Below, piece after piece: positions 1 through 8,982 of a stretch of 64,000 nt of DNA. The stretch is from assembly GCF_017094485.1 (NCBI RefSeq), contig NZ_CP064786.1:992001-1056000 (forward strand). The letters are read 5' to 3'. This DNA comes from Natranaeroarchaeum sulfidigenes. Its GTDB lineage: Archaea > Halobacteriota > Halobacteria > Halobacteriales > Natronoarchaeaceae. The first letter of the stretch is position 1. The number at the start of each line of letters is the position of its first letter. The position numbers were made by a program, and so were the translations under genes. The notes under the pieces were generated by a model. That model was not told the origin of the DNA. It ran no database searches and was given only the letters and a program-made list of their open reading frames with translations.

Positions 1-80
1 CGACTAAAACGTTCGGCTGCCGGGACAGCGAACGTCAGCCTACCTGTGAGGTATACAAGCGAGGATTCGGATAGTCACAT

Positions 81-632
81 ATGGGGAGTTCACTGTTCGC
101 GGAGACCGTCGAGGACGCCGACTGGCTCCATCTGGGGGAGGGAGAGGAGATCCACTGGACGGGCCGCCCCTCGAAGTTTACCATCGCAGGTGCGCTCGGA
201 CTGGCGGCGCTTGTCACCGTGCTCGGCTTTGTCGCGTCAGCGCTGCTGGCAGCGTGGGCTGATCTGCCGAACTGGGTGAGTGCCCTACCGCTGGGCGTGA
301 TGTTCGCGGGTATCGGCTGGGCGATCTGGGTCTATCTCGACTGGCTCCGCCTGCTGTACGTGATCACGGACGAGCAGATCTACGTCAAACACGGGCTGAT
401 CAGCCGTGACGTCACACAGATCCGGCTCGACCGCGTGCAAAACACTGCTTACGAGCAGTCGATCCCCGAACGGTTTCTCTCCTACGGCGACGTGAACATC
501 TACACCGCGGGGACCAGTACCGAGGACGTGACCTTCCGGAGCGTCCCCAACCCCGAGCGGGTCAAACAAACGCTCACACAGCTGTTGAGTGAGCTGGGAC
601 GCGAGAGAAACGGCGCGAGACAGTCGATCTAG
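81..632 (+). CDS. PH-domain (bPH_2/DUF304-type) membrane protein
   Basis: 183 aa. The N-terminal third has two hydrophobic membrane segments (about residues 38-60 and 68-88). A bacterial-type PH domain follows: the stretch beginning RLLYVITDEQIYVKHG, then a DRVQNTAYEQS motif, is typical of the YdbS/DUF304 family. Such proteins sit in the membrane with the PH domain in the cytoplasm; their biochemical role is largely unknown. The ATG at 81 is preceded by only 80 bases of the window, so any upstream partner gene is not visible. Its last 4 bases overlap the convergent gene that ends at 629. The family assignment is good; a cellular role cannot be given. Confidence 0.82.
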   Translation: MGSSLFAETVEDADWLHLGEGEEIHWTGRPSKFTIAGALGLAALVTVLGFVASALLAAWADLPNWVSALPLGVMFAGIGWAIWVYLDWLRLLYVITDEQIYVKHGLISRDVTQIRLDRVQNTAYEQSIPERFLSYGDVNIYTAGTSTEDVTFRSVPNPERVKQTLTQLLSELGRERNGARQSI

Positions 633-1039
633 TAACCGTCTTTTGCAGGACTGTAATCGATCAACTCGACGCCGCCAAAGGAGAGGGCGTTCGGATGGTA
701 ACCGGAGAGCGGATCGAGGTAGCCGGTTGCTTCGAGCGTCGCCGCGATGACGACCTGCTCCTCGGCGAGAACATCCATCGTGTCCGCGACCCGCTCGACG
801 TCGTGAGACCGACAGTAGACGGCGACGGGCTCCCAGGTGTGGCCCTCATAGTTTCGGAGGGCAACGGTTACGCGGTCGCCAGCGGCAAGTGCGGTTCCCT
901 CGGCCGAGCCACAGCGCGTACACGGGACCTTCCCCCGCTCGTAATCCGGCACGACGCCGAGACCCCCGGCGACGGCGCCTGTCAGCTCGCGTACAATCTG
1001 TTCACTTTCCACGTGACCGCGTTCGGCGGCAGCCGACAA
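629..1039 (-). CDS. conserved haloarchaeal hypothetical protein with Cys/His pairs
   Basis: 136 aa, acidic and soluble, with no signal peptide. A PCTRCG motif near residue 40 and a YCRSH motif near residue 75 could form one zinc site. The remainder looks like a compact alpha/beta domain. I do not recognise a named family. It is convergent with the PH-domain gene (4-base overlap) and divergent from menB, so its promoter would lie in the roughly 60 bases before menB. Haloarchaeal codon usage and strong third-position GC support it as a real gene. The opposite-strand frame over the same bases has no recognisable content. Confidence 0.7.
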   Translation of the reverse strand: MSAAAERGHVESEQIVRELTGAVAGGLGVVPDYERGKVPCTRCGSAEGTALAAGDRVTVALRNYEGHTWEPVAVYCRSHDVERVADTMDVLAEEQVVIAATLEATGYLDPLSGYHPNALSFGGVELIDYSPAKDGY

Positions 1040-1098
1040 AAGGCTGGTCCGGCGCGCGACGGGAACCTATTTCACCATGACGGCCCGAGTTCGGACAA

Positions 1099-1986
1099 AT
1101 GGTTTCGGAACTCATGCAGGAAGATCGCTGGGAGGCGATCGAGGAGTTCGATTTCGACGACGTGACCTACCACCGGTCGCGGACCGGCCACACCGTCCGG
1201 ATCGCGTTCGACCGACCCGCGGTACGAAACGCGTTCCGGCCGAAGACGGTCGACGAACTGTACGACGCCCTGGATCACGCCAAACGCCAGACAGACGTGG
1301 GCTGTGTCCTCCTGACGGGGAACGGACCATCGCCGAAAGACGGTGGCTGGGCGTTTTCGTCGGGCGGCGACCAGGATATCCGCGGCGCTGACGGCTACGA
1401 GTACGAGGGCGACGAGGCGGGCGCGAGCGAGCACGGCCGCCTGCACATCCTCGAAGTCCAGCGTCTGATCCGGCACATCCCGAAGGTGGTCATCGCAGTC
1501 GTTCCGGGCTGGGCGGTCGGCGGCGGCCACAGCCTCCACGTCGTCTGTGATCTGACCATCGCCAGCGAGGAGCACGCGAAGTTCCTCCAGACCGATCCGG
1601 ACGTCGGCAGTTTCGACGGCGGCTTCGGATCGGCGTATCTCGCCAGACAGATCGGCCAGAAGAAGGCCCGCGAGGTGTTCTTCCTCGGGAAGACCTACAG
1701 CGCCGAGGAGGCCGCCGATATGGGCATGGTCAACGAGACGGTGCCCCATGAGGAACTTGAAGCGCGAGCACTGGAATGGGGCGAGCGGATCAACGAGAAG
1801 AGCCCCACCGCAATGCGGATGCTCAAGTACGCGTTCAACCTCGATTCGGACGGGATGGTCGGACAGCAGGTGTTCGCAGGTGAGGCAACACGACTGGCGT
1901 ACATGACAGACGAGGCCGCGGAGGGACGTGATGCCTTTGTGGAGGGGCGGAAACCGGACTTCGACGACGTTCCGTGGCGCTACTGA
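1099..1986 (+). CDS. menB: 1,4-dihydroxy-2-naphthoyl-CoA synthase
   Basis: 295 aa crotonase-fold enzyme. It closes the second ring of menaquinone by converting o-succinylbenzoyl-CoA to dihydroxynaphthoyl-CoA in the cytoplasm. MenB hallmarks are visible: FSSGGDQD (oxyanion loop, about residue 90), VPGWAVGGGHSLH (about residue 135), and QTDPDVGSFDGG, which carries the MenB-type substrate loop. Length matches the family. The ATG at 1099 is chosen; an internal ATG at 1114 would also leave the fold intact. It is the first gene of a four-gene menaquinone operon, and its TGA stop overlaps the menA start (TGATG). Confidence 0.96.
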   Translation: MVSELMQEDRWEAIEEFDFDDVTYHRSRTGHTVRIAFDRPAVRNAFRPKTVDELYDALDHAKRQTDVGCVLLTGNGPSPKDGGWAFSSGGDQDIRGADGYEYEGDEAGASEHGRLHILEVQRLIRHIPKVVIAVVPGWAVGGGHSLHVVCDLTIASEEHAKFLQTDPDVGSFDGGFGSAYLARQIGQKKAREVFFLGKTYSAEEAADMGMVNETVPHEELEARALEWGERINEKSPTAMRMLKYAFNLDSDGMVGQQVFAGEATRLAYMTDEAAEGRDAFVEGRKPDFDDVPWRY

Positions 1987-2936
1987 TGACGGCGACAGCA
2001 ACCGAAGAGCCGGAGATGTCCCGTGCGAAGGCGTGGCTGATCGCCAGCCGTCCACAGACCCTTCCGGCAGCCGCCGCGCCGGTGATCGTCGGCGTCGGCC
2101 TGGCCTACGACGCGGGGCTGTTCTCCGTCTGGCCTGCGCTTGCCGCGCTCGTCGGCGCGATGTTGATCCAGATCGGCACCAACTTCGCGAACGACTACTA
2201 CGACGCGGTCAAGGGCGTCGATTCGGAGGACAGACAGGGCTTTACGCGGGTGACCAACTCCGGGCTGATCCCCGCCGAACAGGTAAAGCGTGCAATGGTT
2301 CTCACCTTCGCCGCGGCGCTCGTCGTCGGTACCTATCTGGTCTACGTCGGCGGCCTGCCGATCCTCGTGATCGGACTGGCGAGCCTCCTCAGCGGCTACG
2401 CCTACGCCGGCGGCCCCTTCCCGCTTGGCTCCCACGGCCTCGGGGATCTGTTCGTGTTCGTCTTCTTCGGCGTGATCGCGGTCGTCGGAACCTTCTACGT
2501 GCAGGCCGCGGACCTCCTCGCCGCCCCGCTCGCGATGACGATCCCCGAGGGAACAATCACGACGACTGCCGTGCTAGCCAGCCTGCCGATCGCCGGCATC
2601 TCGACGAACATTCTCGTCGTGAACAACGTCCGGGACCTCGAAACCGACCGCAAGGCCGGGAAGCGCTCGCTGGCGGTTATTCTTGGCTACCGGTGGAGTC
2701 GCGTCGAGTTCGTCGCCCTGCTCTCGCTTGCGTACGCCGTCCCTGCGTACTTCGCCGTCAGCGGCGAGTTCGGCCCGGCGATACTCCTGCCGCTGGCAAC
2801 GTTGCCCTACGCGTGGCTCATCACGCATACGATGCTCACGCGAACTGACGGGGAGGCACTGAACCCCGCGCTCGAACAGACCGGAAAACTGCTGGCCGGG
2901 TTTGCAGTGCTGTTCGCGCTCGGAATGGTGATCTGA
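1986..2936 (+). CDS. menA: 1,4-dihydroxy-2-naphthoate polyprenyltransferase
   Basis: 316 aa UbiA-superfamily integral membrane enzyme. It attaches the isoprenoid chain to dihydroxynaphthoate, giving demethylmenaquinone. The first Asp-rich prenyl-diphosphate motif, NFANDYYDAVKGVDSEDR, lies near residue 70. The second, NNVRDLETDRKAGKRS, lies near residue 215. Eight or nine hydrophobic helices are spread along the protein. The start at 1986 overlaps the menB stop and gives MTATATEEPEMSRAK; an in-frame ATG at 2016 is another possible start. The menC start directly follows its stop. Confidence 0.95.
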   Translation: MTATATEEPEMSRAKAWLIASRPQTLPAAAAPVIVGVGLAYDAGLFSVWPALAALVGAMLIQIGTNFANDYYDAVKGVDSEDRQGFTRVTNSGLIPAEQVKRAMVLTFAAALVVGTYLVYVGGLPILVIGLASLLSGYAYAGGPFPLGSHGLGDLFVFVFFGVIAVVGTFYVQAADLLAAPLAMTIPEGTITTTAVLASLPIAGISTNILVVNNVRDLETDRKAGKRSLAVILGYRWSRVEFVALLSLAYAVPAYFAVSGEFGPAILLPLATLPYAWLITHTMLTRTDGEALNPALEQTGKLLAGFAVLFALGMVI

Positions 2937-3989
2937 ATGGACGCCGAGATGGTGGCCTTCGACCTTCCGCTCACCTCGCCGCTCTCGACTGCCGCCGGAT
3001 GGATCGAGCGCAGGGAAGGGTGGGCGCTCCGGATCGACTCGGGCGGGACCACTGGCCTCGGCGAGGCGACCCCCCTTCCGGGCTGGACCGAATCGCTGTC
3101 GGCGTGTCGGGCCGGGATCACGGATGCGGTAGAGCAACTGAACGCCGATGATCCGGCGGCCGCACTCGCTGTGGTCGAGGAGCTCCCTGCTGCACGCCAT
3201 GCCGTCTCGTTAGCCCTCGCAGACCTGCGCGCGACCGAGAACGACGAACCGCTGTACCGATCTCTCGGGTCGGTCGGCCGGACGACGCGGGTTCCGGTCA
3301 ACGCGACGATCGGTGATGTGGGGCCGGATGTCGCCGCGACTGCAGCCCACGAGGCACTCGGGGAGGGATTCAGGGCGATCAAACTGAAAGTCGGAAATCG
3401 GCCGATCGAGAAGGACGTCGACCGCGTCGAAGCGGTGCGTGAGGCAGTCGGTCCGAACGTTGCCATCCGCGTCGACGCGAACGGTGCATGGAGCCGCGAG
3501 CAGGCCCGGCACGCCCTGACACTGCTTTCGGGGACGATCCTTGACTACGTCGAACAGCCGCTTGAGGCCGATGATCTGGCAGGTCTCGCCGAGTTACGGG
3601 AGTTGACCGGGATCGACATGGCGCTCGACGAATCGCTGGCGAGTCACTCCTTCGAGGAGATTCAGGGTGCGGATGCCGCTGACGTGCTCGTTCTCAAGCC
3701 GATGGCGCTCGGGGGACTCGACCGCGCCAGACGGATCGCGCGGGACGCCCGGCGCGAGGGGATTCGGCCGGTGATCACGACGACGATCGACGGCGTCGTC
3801 GCCCGAGCTGGAGCAGTACACCTCGCCGCCTCCCTCCCGGGAATCGACGCCTGCGGGCTGGCGACTGGCGGGATGCTCGCCGAGGATCTCGCGGCGGATC
3901 CCGCACCGATCGAGGAGGGGAATGCGGTTGTTCCACAGTACGCCGGGCTCGGGACGCAGGGGCCGTGGGAGCGAGGTGATGGGCGGTGA
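2937..3989 (+). CDS. menC: o-succinylbenzoate synthase
   Basis: 350 aa enolase-superfamily enzyme that dehydrates SHCHC to o-succinylbenzoate in menaquinone synthesis. Superfamily residues are visible in order: the catalytic KxK in FRAIKLKVGNRP (about residue 147), metal ligands in IRVDANGAW, YVEQPLE and MALDESL, and the second catalytic Lys in VLVLKPMALGG. The N-terminal capping domain is complete. It starts immediately after the menA stop, and its last codon overlaps the GTG of menE, so co-transcription is very likely. A dipeptide-epimerase function is possible for the family, but the men neighbours settle the assignment. Confidence 0.94.
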   Translation: MDAEMVAFDLPLTSPLSTAAGWIERREGWALRIDSGGTTGLGEATPLPGWTESLSACRAGITDAVEQLNADDPAAALAVVEELPAARHAVSLALADLRATENDEPLYRSLGSVGRTTRVPVNATIGDVGPDVAATAAHEALGEGFRAIKLKVGNRPIEKDVDRVEAVREAVGPNVAIRVDANGAWSREQARHALTLLSGTILDYVEQPLEADDLAGLAELRELTGIDMALDESLASHSFEEIQGADAADVLVLKPMALGGLDRARRIARDARREGIRPVITTTIDGVVARAGAVHLAASLPGIDACGLATGGMLAEDLAADPAPIEEGNAVVPQYAGLGTQGPWERGDGR

Positions 3990-5542
3990 CTGGCTGGCCG
4001 GACGCGGATCTGCTCGCGATGCGAGCCGTGACATCGCCCGACGCGCTCGCGGTGATCGACGCGGGCGACGGGTCGGGAGCGATAGACGAGGGAACGTCTG
4101 ACGCCGGCCGACTGACGTACGCCGATCTCGACGCCCTCGTGGATGACCTCGCACGGCGGCTCTCGACGCTCGGAATCGAACCGGACTCACGCGTTGCTGC
4201 GCTTCTCGATACCGGTCTGCCCTTCGTTGCGGTCGTCCACGCGCTCGATCGGCTGGGTGCGGTGCTGGTCCCGCTAAACGTCAGGCTCACACAGCGGGAA
4301 CTGGTCGAGCAGTGCGAGCATGTCGGCGTCGAGACGCTCCTTCATCCTGGCGATCGGGCCGAGCAAGCCGCGGACCTCTCGGCCGAACTGGACCGCGAGG
4401 TCGCTATCTTCGAGGTCGACGGCGAGGGAGAGGCCGATACGGTCTGGTCGACAGCGCCAGCGGATGCGTTACCTGCGATCGGGCGCTCGCAATCGGACCG
4501 CCGGCTCGTCCTCTTCACGTCCGGGACGACGGGTGAGCCGAAAGCGGTCCCGCTGACGACCGGAAACCTGGTTGCTTCGGCGGTCGGGTCGGCGTTCCGC
4601 CTCGGCGTCGTCCCGGACGATCGGTGGCTCTGTTGCCTGCCGATGTACCATATGGGCGGCCTTGCGCCGGTGCTACGCTCGACGCTGTACGGCACCTGCG
4701 TGGTTCTGCAGTCAACATTCGACGCGGAGCGAACGCCCGCACTCGCCCGCGAACACGAGGTGACCGCTCTCTCGCTGGTACCGACGATGCTGGCGCGGAT
4801 CCTCGATGGGGACGCCGATCTCCCCGACAGCCTCCGCTTCGTTCTTCTCGGAGGTGGCCCGGCCGATCCGGCACTGATCGAGCGTGCCGACAGCGCGGGC
4901 GTCCCCGTCTGTCCTACCTACGGGATGACCGAGACAGCGTCCCAGATCGCGACCGCGCGGCCCGCGGAGGCAATTGCGCACGAAGGCACGGTTGGTCGCC
5001 CACTCCTCGGCACCGAGGTGTCCATCGTCGATGAGCAGGGAACGACGGTCGAAGCGGGAGACGTCGGTGAGGTAGTCGTCTCGGGACCGACTGTAACGCC
5101 GGGCTATCTGGACGATGCCGTGACCGAGCGATCGGTCGGCCCTCGCGGGCTACACACCGGTGATCTGGGCTACCGCGACGACGGGAACCGGCTCTGGATC
5201 ACAGGGCGTCGGGCGGATCGGATCGTCACCGGCGGCGAGAACGTCGATCCGGTGGAGGTCCGCGAGACGCTTTGCTCCCACCCCGCAGTCGCGGACGCCG
5301 CAGTGGTGGGTCTCGACGATGAGGAGTGGGGCGAGCGCGTCGGGGCGCTCGTGGTTGTGAGCGACGGAGAAACGCCGGAACTGGAGCGCCCTGACTCCGA
5401 GGCGCTTCGGGCATACTGTCGCGATCGATTGGCAGGCTACAAGCTTCCACGTACTATCGAGTTTGCGGACACGTTACCGCGAACGCCGTCGGGGACCATC
5501 GACCGAACTGCAGTGCGGGTGCGCCTCGGAAACCCGGAGTAA
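3986..5542 (+). CDS. menE: o-succinylbenzoate-CoA ligase
   Basis: 518 aa ANL-superfamily ligase that activates o-succinylbenzoate with ATP and CoA for MenB. Motifs in order: the P-loop LFTSGTTGEPKAVP (about residue 175), YGMTETASQ (about residue 310), LHTGDLGYRDDG, and the hinge GRRADRIVTGGENV. Oddly, the C-terminal A10 motif reads LPRTPSGTIDR, with Thr where most family members have the catalytic Lys. It starts at GTG 3986, overlapping the menC stop by 4 bases, and is the last gene of the menBACE operon. Position and motifs make the assignment firm even with the A10 change. Confidence 0.93.
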   Translation: MTGWPDADLLAMRAVTSPDALAVIDAGDGSGAIDEGTSDAGRLTYADLDALVDDLARRLSTLGIEPDSRVAALLDTGLPFVAVVHALDRLGAVLVPLNVRLTQRELVEQCEHVGVETLLHPGDRAEQAADLSAELDREVAIFEVDGEGEADTVWSTAPADALPAIGRSQSDRRLVLFTSGTTGEPKAVPLTTGNLVASAVGSAFRLGVVPDDRWLCCLPMYHMGGLAPVLRSTLYGTCVVLQSTFDAERTPALAREHEVTALSLVPTMLARILDGDADLPDSLRFVLLGGGPADPALIERADSAGVPVCPTYGMTETASQIATARPAEAIAHEGTVGRPLLGTEVSIVDEQGTTVEAGDVGEVVVSGPTVTPGYLDDAVTERSVGPRGLHTGDLGYRDDGNRLWITGRRADRIVTGGENVDPVEVRETLCSHPAVADAAVVGLDDEEWGERVGALVVVSDGETPELERPDSEALRAYCRDRLAGYKLPRTIEFADTLPRTPSGTIDRTAVRVRLGNPE

Positions 5543-5580
5543 CCCGCGATTTTATTCGGATCCACCTCCGAGTAATACAC

Positions 5581-6315
5581 GTGTGCACACTGACGCTCGC
5601 GTGGCAGGTCTTCGAGGACGCCGCGGTCGCCGTGGCGGCGAACCGCGACGAGGTACTCGACCGCCCCTCAACGCCGCCCGCGGTAATCGAATCCGGCCCG
5701 CGGATCGTCGCCCCACAGGACCAGGAGGCCGCAGGAACGTGGATCGGCTACAACGAACATGGTGTGCTGGTCGGGATCACGAACCGCTGGAACGACACCG
5801 ACCTCGCCGGGGAGCGCTCGCGTGGCCTGCTCGTCCGGGACGCGCTATATCGGGAGTCCGCAGAAGCCGCGGGCCGATACGTCGAGCAAGCAGTTCGTGA
5901 TCACGAGTACGCGGGGTTCAATCTCGTCGTCGTCGACCGGAACAGCGCGCTCTACTACGAATGGGACGGCCGATTGGGGTTCCGGCAGTTCGAGCCCGGC
6001 GTCCACGTCGTGGTGAACGTCGGCGCTGATGGTCGGTACACGATTCCGATCGACCGAAAATCGGCGGGCGAACAGCAGGCCGAGAACGCCGAACGACTCC
6101 GCGAGGTACTCTCGGTCGCGCCGGGAGAGGGTCTGGATGGATGGCGGTCGCGCGCCGAGTCCGTCCTCGCCAACCACGAGTACGGCGTCTGTATCCACGG
6201 CGAGGGCTTTGGGACGCGCTCGTCCTCAATCATCGCACTCGGGGGCGACGTTGCGTCCTATCGATTCGCCGACGGCCCACCTTGCGAGACGCAGTACCGT
6301 GATATCGACGTGTAG
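5581..6315 (+). CDS. NRDE/TANGO2-family protein
   Basis: 244 aa. It begins at GTG with MCTLTLAWQ, so Cys is residue 2 as in the TANGO2 (NRDE) family, whose fold resembles Ntn hydrolases. The family-defining AANRDE motif is at about residue 20, followed by DRPSTPP. Further conserved stretches are GTWIGYNEHGVLVGITNRWND and NLVVVDRNSALYYEWDG. Eukaryotic relatives have been linked to heme trafficking and to secretory organisation; the archaeal role is unknown. It stands 38 bases after menE and could be read through from that operon. Confidence 0.85.
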   Translation: MCTLTLAWQVFEDAAVAVAANRDEVLDRPSTPPAVIESGPRIVAPQDQEAAGTWIGYNEHGVLVGITNRWNDTDLAGERSRGLLVRDALYRESAEAAGRYVEQAVRDHEYAGFNLVVVDRNSALYYEWDGRLGFRQFEPGVHVVVNVGADGRYTIPIDRKSAGEQQAENAERLREVLSVAPGEGLDGWRSRAESVLANHEYGVCIHGEGFGTRSSSIIALGGDVASYRFADGPPCETQYRDIDV

Positions 6316-6397
6316 TCGGGAGCTCGAAGCACCCCGTGCGTTCCGCGGTCGAACCCGGTCTTTTCAAGTGTCTCAACCGACTACTGCGGCATAACGA

Positions 6398-7555
6398 ATG
6401 AGCGAGGACTTCTACGACGTACTCGGTGTGAGCCGTGATGCCACCGAGGACGAGATCAAGCAGGCCTACCGGAAGAAAGCGAGCGAGTATCATCCGGACG
6501 TGAGCGACGATCCGAACGCCGAGGAGAAGTTCAAGAAGCTCCAGAAAGCAAAGGAGGTGCTGACCGACGAGGAGAAGCGCCAGGCCTACGACCGGATGGG
6601 TCACGACCGGTTCGAGCAGGCCAACAAGCGCGGCGGGTTCGACGGTGACCGTGGTGCCGGGGATCCGTTCGGCGGCGGAGCGGGGGGACCGTTCGGCGGT
6701 GCCGGGGGCGGTGGCGGCATGGGCGACATCTTCGAGCAGTTCTTCGGCGGAGGGGGCGGGCGAAGCCGCCGTGATCGCAAGGGGTCGGATCTCCGGACGC
6801 GGCTCCGTCTCGACCTCGAAGAGGTATACGAGGGCGTCGACAAGGAGATCACGATCCGCCGTCCAGAGACCTGTGGGACGTGTGACGGCGAGGGCCATCC
6901 CGAGGACGCCGATTCTCGAACCTGTCCGGAGTGTAACGGACAGGGGCAGGTCACGCAGGTTTCCCAGACTCCGCTCGGTCGAATGCAACAGACCCAGACC
7001 TGTCCACGCTGTGAGGGCGACGGGAAGATCTATTCCGAGCGATGTTCGGACTGTGGTGGCGATGGCACCGTCACCAGGGAGGCGACGCTGACCGTCGAAG
7101 TGCCTGCCGGAATCAAGGACGGCCAGACGCTCCGGATGGACGGCGAGGGCGCTCCCTCGGAAGGCCGTGGCCCCAACGGGGATCTGCTTATCGAGGTCTC
7201 GGTCACCGATCATCCCGACTTCGAGCGCGACGGTGACGACCTGCAACTGAACAAGGCCATCTCGTTCCCACAGGCCGTCTTCGGCGACACGATCGAGATC
7301 TCGACGTTCGATGGGGACGTCGAGATGGACGTCCCTGCAGGGACCCAGAGCGGTGAGACGTTCCGCCTGCGGAACAGGGGCATGCCCCGACTCCGCGGGC
7401 GTGGACAGGGTGATCTCTATGTACAGGTGCAGGTCGTTACCCCCGGAAGTCTCAACGAGGAACAGCGCGAGGCGCTCGAACAGTTCGCCGAGGCCGGTGG
7501 CGAGGAGATTGACGTCGAGAAGGGCTTTTTCGAGAAGATCAAGAGCTCCTTTTGA
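6398..7555 (+). CDS. dnaJ: chaperone DnaJ (Hsp40)
   Basis: 385 aa type I Hsp40, the co-chaperone that stimulates DnaK ATPase. Domains in order: a J domain at residues 4-68 with the HPD motif in YHPDVSDD; a Gly/Phe-rich linker at about 75-120; four CxxCxGxG zinc-finger repeats at about 150-215 (CGTCDGEG, CPECNGQG, CPRCEGDG, CSDCGGDG); two substrate-binding beta domains; and a C-terminal dimerisation tail. All parts are present and the length is normal. dnaK and grpE are not in this window next to it, so its partner must be encoded elsewhere or before the window. Confidence 0.97.
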   Translation: MSEDFYDVLGVSRDATEDEIKQAYRKKASEYHPDVSDDPNAEEKFKKLQKAKEVLTDEEKRQAYDRMGHDRFEQANKRGGFDGDRGAGDPFGGGAGGPFGGAGGGGGMGDIFEQFFGGGGGRSRRDRKGSDLRTRLRLDLEEVYEGVDKEITIRRPETCGTCDGEGHPEDADSRTCPECNGQGQVTQVSQTPLGRMQQTQTCPRCEGDGKIYSERCSDCGGDGTVTREATLTVEVPAGIKDGQTLRMDGEGAPSEGRGPNGDLLIEVSVTDHPDFERDGDDLQLNKAISFPQAVFGDTIEISTFDGDVEMDVPAGTQSGETFRLRNRGMPRLRGRGQGDLYVQVQVVTPGSLNEEQREALEQFAEAGGEEIDVEKGFFEKIKSSF

Positions 7556-7650
7556 ACTATTCCGGCCAGTAAACGGTACCTACCAGCGAGTATACGGGTC
7601 GTAACCAAGGTACCCCACCTGCTCGAAACGTATCGGGTGCACGTACAACG

Positions 7651-8133
7651 ATGGATGCCGACTGCGACAGCCTCGCAGGAAGTGACAGTATTCTCGTGAC
7701 GGGACCAGCACCGGACCGGTACAACCGGGCCGGAGAGCTACTCGGCCCCGGACCGACAGTGATCGCGCCGTCGAACGGGATTTCGACGGAAACTCTCAAC
7801 GCGTCAACCGTCGTGCCAGCGATCGAGGTGGACACCAGGGCGCTTATCGAGGTGGGGATCGGTCTCTCACGTCGGGTGGATGAGCTCACTGCGCCGGATG
7901 TCCTGCTCGACCTGACACGACTTGGTTCGGACCAGTCTGGCGTTCCACTGTCGATGTTCAGATTCCTGTTGTTGGTCCGCCAGCGCGTCACTGCGACGGG
8001 CGGTCGGCTCGTGTGCACCCTCGACGGAGCGGTTGACCCGGCCGTCCGGCAGACTTTCGCAGAGTTGGTCGACCGAACGGTTCGGCTCGAAGCGACCCAC
8101 GACTGGCGAACGGCAGGGGGACTGTCGCCGTAG
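7651..8133 (+). CDS. haloarchaeal RecA-like-fold protein without a P-loop (DUF7504-like)
   Basis: 160 aa soluble protein. It starts with a SILVTGPAPDRYN segment where RadA/RAD55-like ATPases carry a Walker A loop, but GKT/S is absent. A Walker-B-like strand (DVLLDLTRLGSDQS, about residue 90) and a later strand (GGRLVCTLDGAVD) follow. This pattern fits the many haloarchaeal small RecA-like proteins of unknown function. The family name is from memory and uncertain. It is 100 bases downstream of dnaJ and just before the partial AMP-ligase protein on the same strand. Confidence 0.65.
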   Translation: MDADCDSLAGSDSILVTGPAPDRYNRAGELLGPGPTVIAPSNGISTETLNASTVVPAIEVDTRALIEVGIGLSRRVDELTAPDVLLDLTRLGSDQSGVPLSMFRFLLLVRQRVTATGGRLVCTLDGAVDPAVRQTFAELVDRTVRLEATHDWRTAGGLSP

Positions 8134-8233
8134 CCGGTGGGTGCCGTGTCAGCCACTCCACACGGGATACTCGAAACCGACACGACACACACGAAACTCC
8201 GTCTTTTTGAACGATGGGTCCATAGTCCAGTCC

Positions 8234-8974
8234 ATGGAACGGCTCGACGAAGACACGGTTCGGACGCTTGGCGACTTGCTCCCCCGCGAGCGGCGCTCGG
8301 GGGCGGTCGCGGTCCGTGCTGATGGCGACACCGACCACGTCTACACCTACCAGCGCTTTCTCACGACCGCGTGGAAGACGGGGAACTTCTTTCGGCATCT
8401 CGGTGTTCGTGAGGGCGTCACTGTGGGTATCGTCGCGGAGCCGCGCCCCCAGCCCCTGCTCGGACTGTTCGGCGCGACGCTGCTCGGCGCACAGGTGCGG
8501 CTGGATCCCCCCGAAGCGATCGATGCCAGGGTGGTCCTCGCACCGACCGACCGTATCGAGCGCTACGAACTCCCACCGGGCGGCCAGAGAGTGGGCTATG
8601 CGGCGAGCCCCAGCGAACCAAGCGTCCGATACTTCGAGGAGAACATCTGGAGCGAGAACCCCACAATCCCGCCGGAGGATCGGGATCCCAAGGCGACTGC
8701 TATCGTGACCGACGACACGTCCTACAGCCACGAACACCTGCTCAGCACGGCCTTCGATACGGTCGAACGCCTCTCGCTGGGTCCCGGCGAGATGGTCGCC
8801 GTTCGTGCACCGCTTGCAGATCCCAGAACTGTCGCAGCAGGGGTTCTCGCACCGTTGCTGGGCGGAGGAGCTGTCCAGCTCGGTGCCGATGGATCGGACG
8901 CCGATGCCGAAATCGTGGCCGACGTGGAGCCAGCTACCGATCGGTGGCTCGACGTCTCGGACATCACCGTCTGA
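8234..8974 (+). CDS. partial AMP-binding-fold protein (acyl-CoA synthetase-like, no adenylation motifs)
   Basis: 246 aa. The N-terminal part (YTYQRFLTTAWKTGNFFRHLGV, then VTVGIVAEPRPQPLLGLFGATLLGAQVRLDP) matches the first subdomain of ANL ligases. The phosphate-binding SSGTTGKPKG loop and the C-terminal lid are absent, so it is unlikely to form acyl-adenylates. The frame is open further upstream, but the ATG at 8234 begins the recognisable domain and follows an AT-rich promoter-like stretch. It is convergent with the full-length ligase gene at 8983. It could be a binding or regulatory paralogue, or a decayed ligase. Confidence 0.7.
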   Translation: MERLDEDTVRTLGDLLPRERRSGAVAVRADGDTDHVYTYQRFLTTAWKTGNFFRHLGVREGVTVGIVAEPRPQPLLGLFGATLLGAQVRLDPPEAIDARVVLAPTDRIERYELPPGGQRVGYAASPSEPSVRYFEENIWSENPTIPPEDRDPKATAIVTDDTSYSHEHLLSTAFDTVERLSLGPGEMVAVRAPLADPRTVAAGVLAPLLGGGAVQLGADGSDADAEIVADVEPATDRWLDVSDITV

Positions 8975-8982
8975 ACGGGACG

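Noticed and set aside
1072-2055. Long open frame on the minus strand opposite menB
   Set aside because: It is a high-GC shadow of menB with no family content; menB has full crotonase motifs and operon context.
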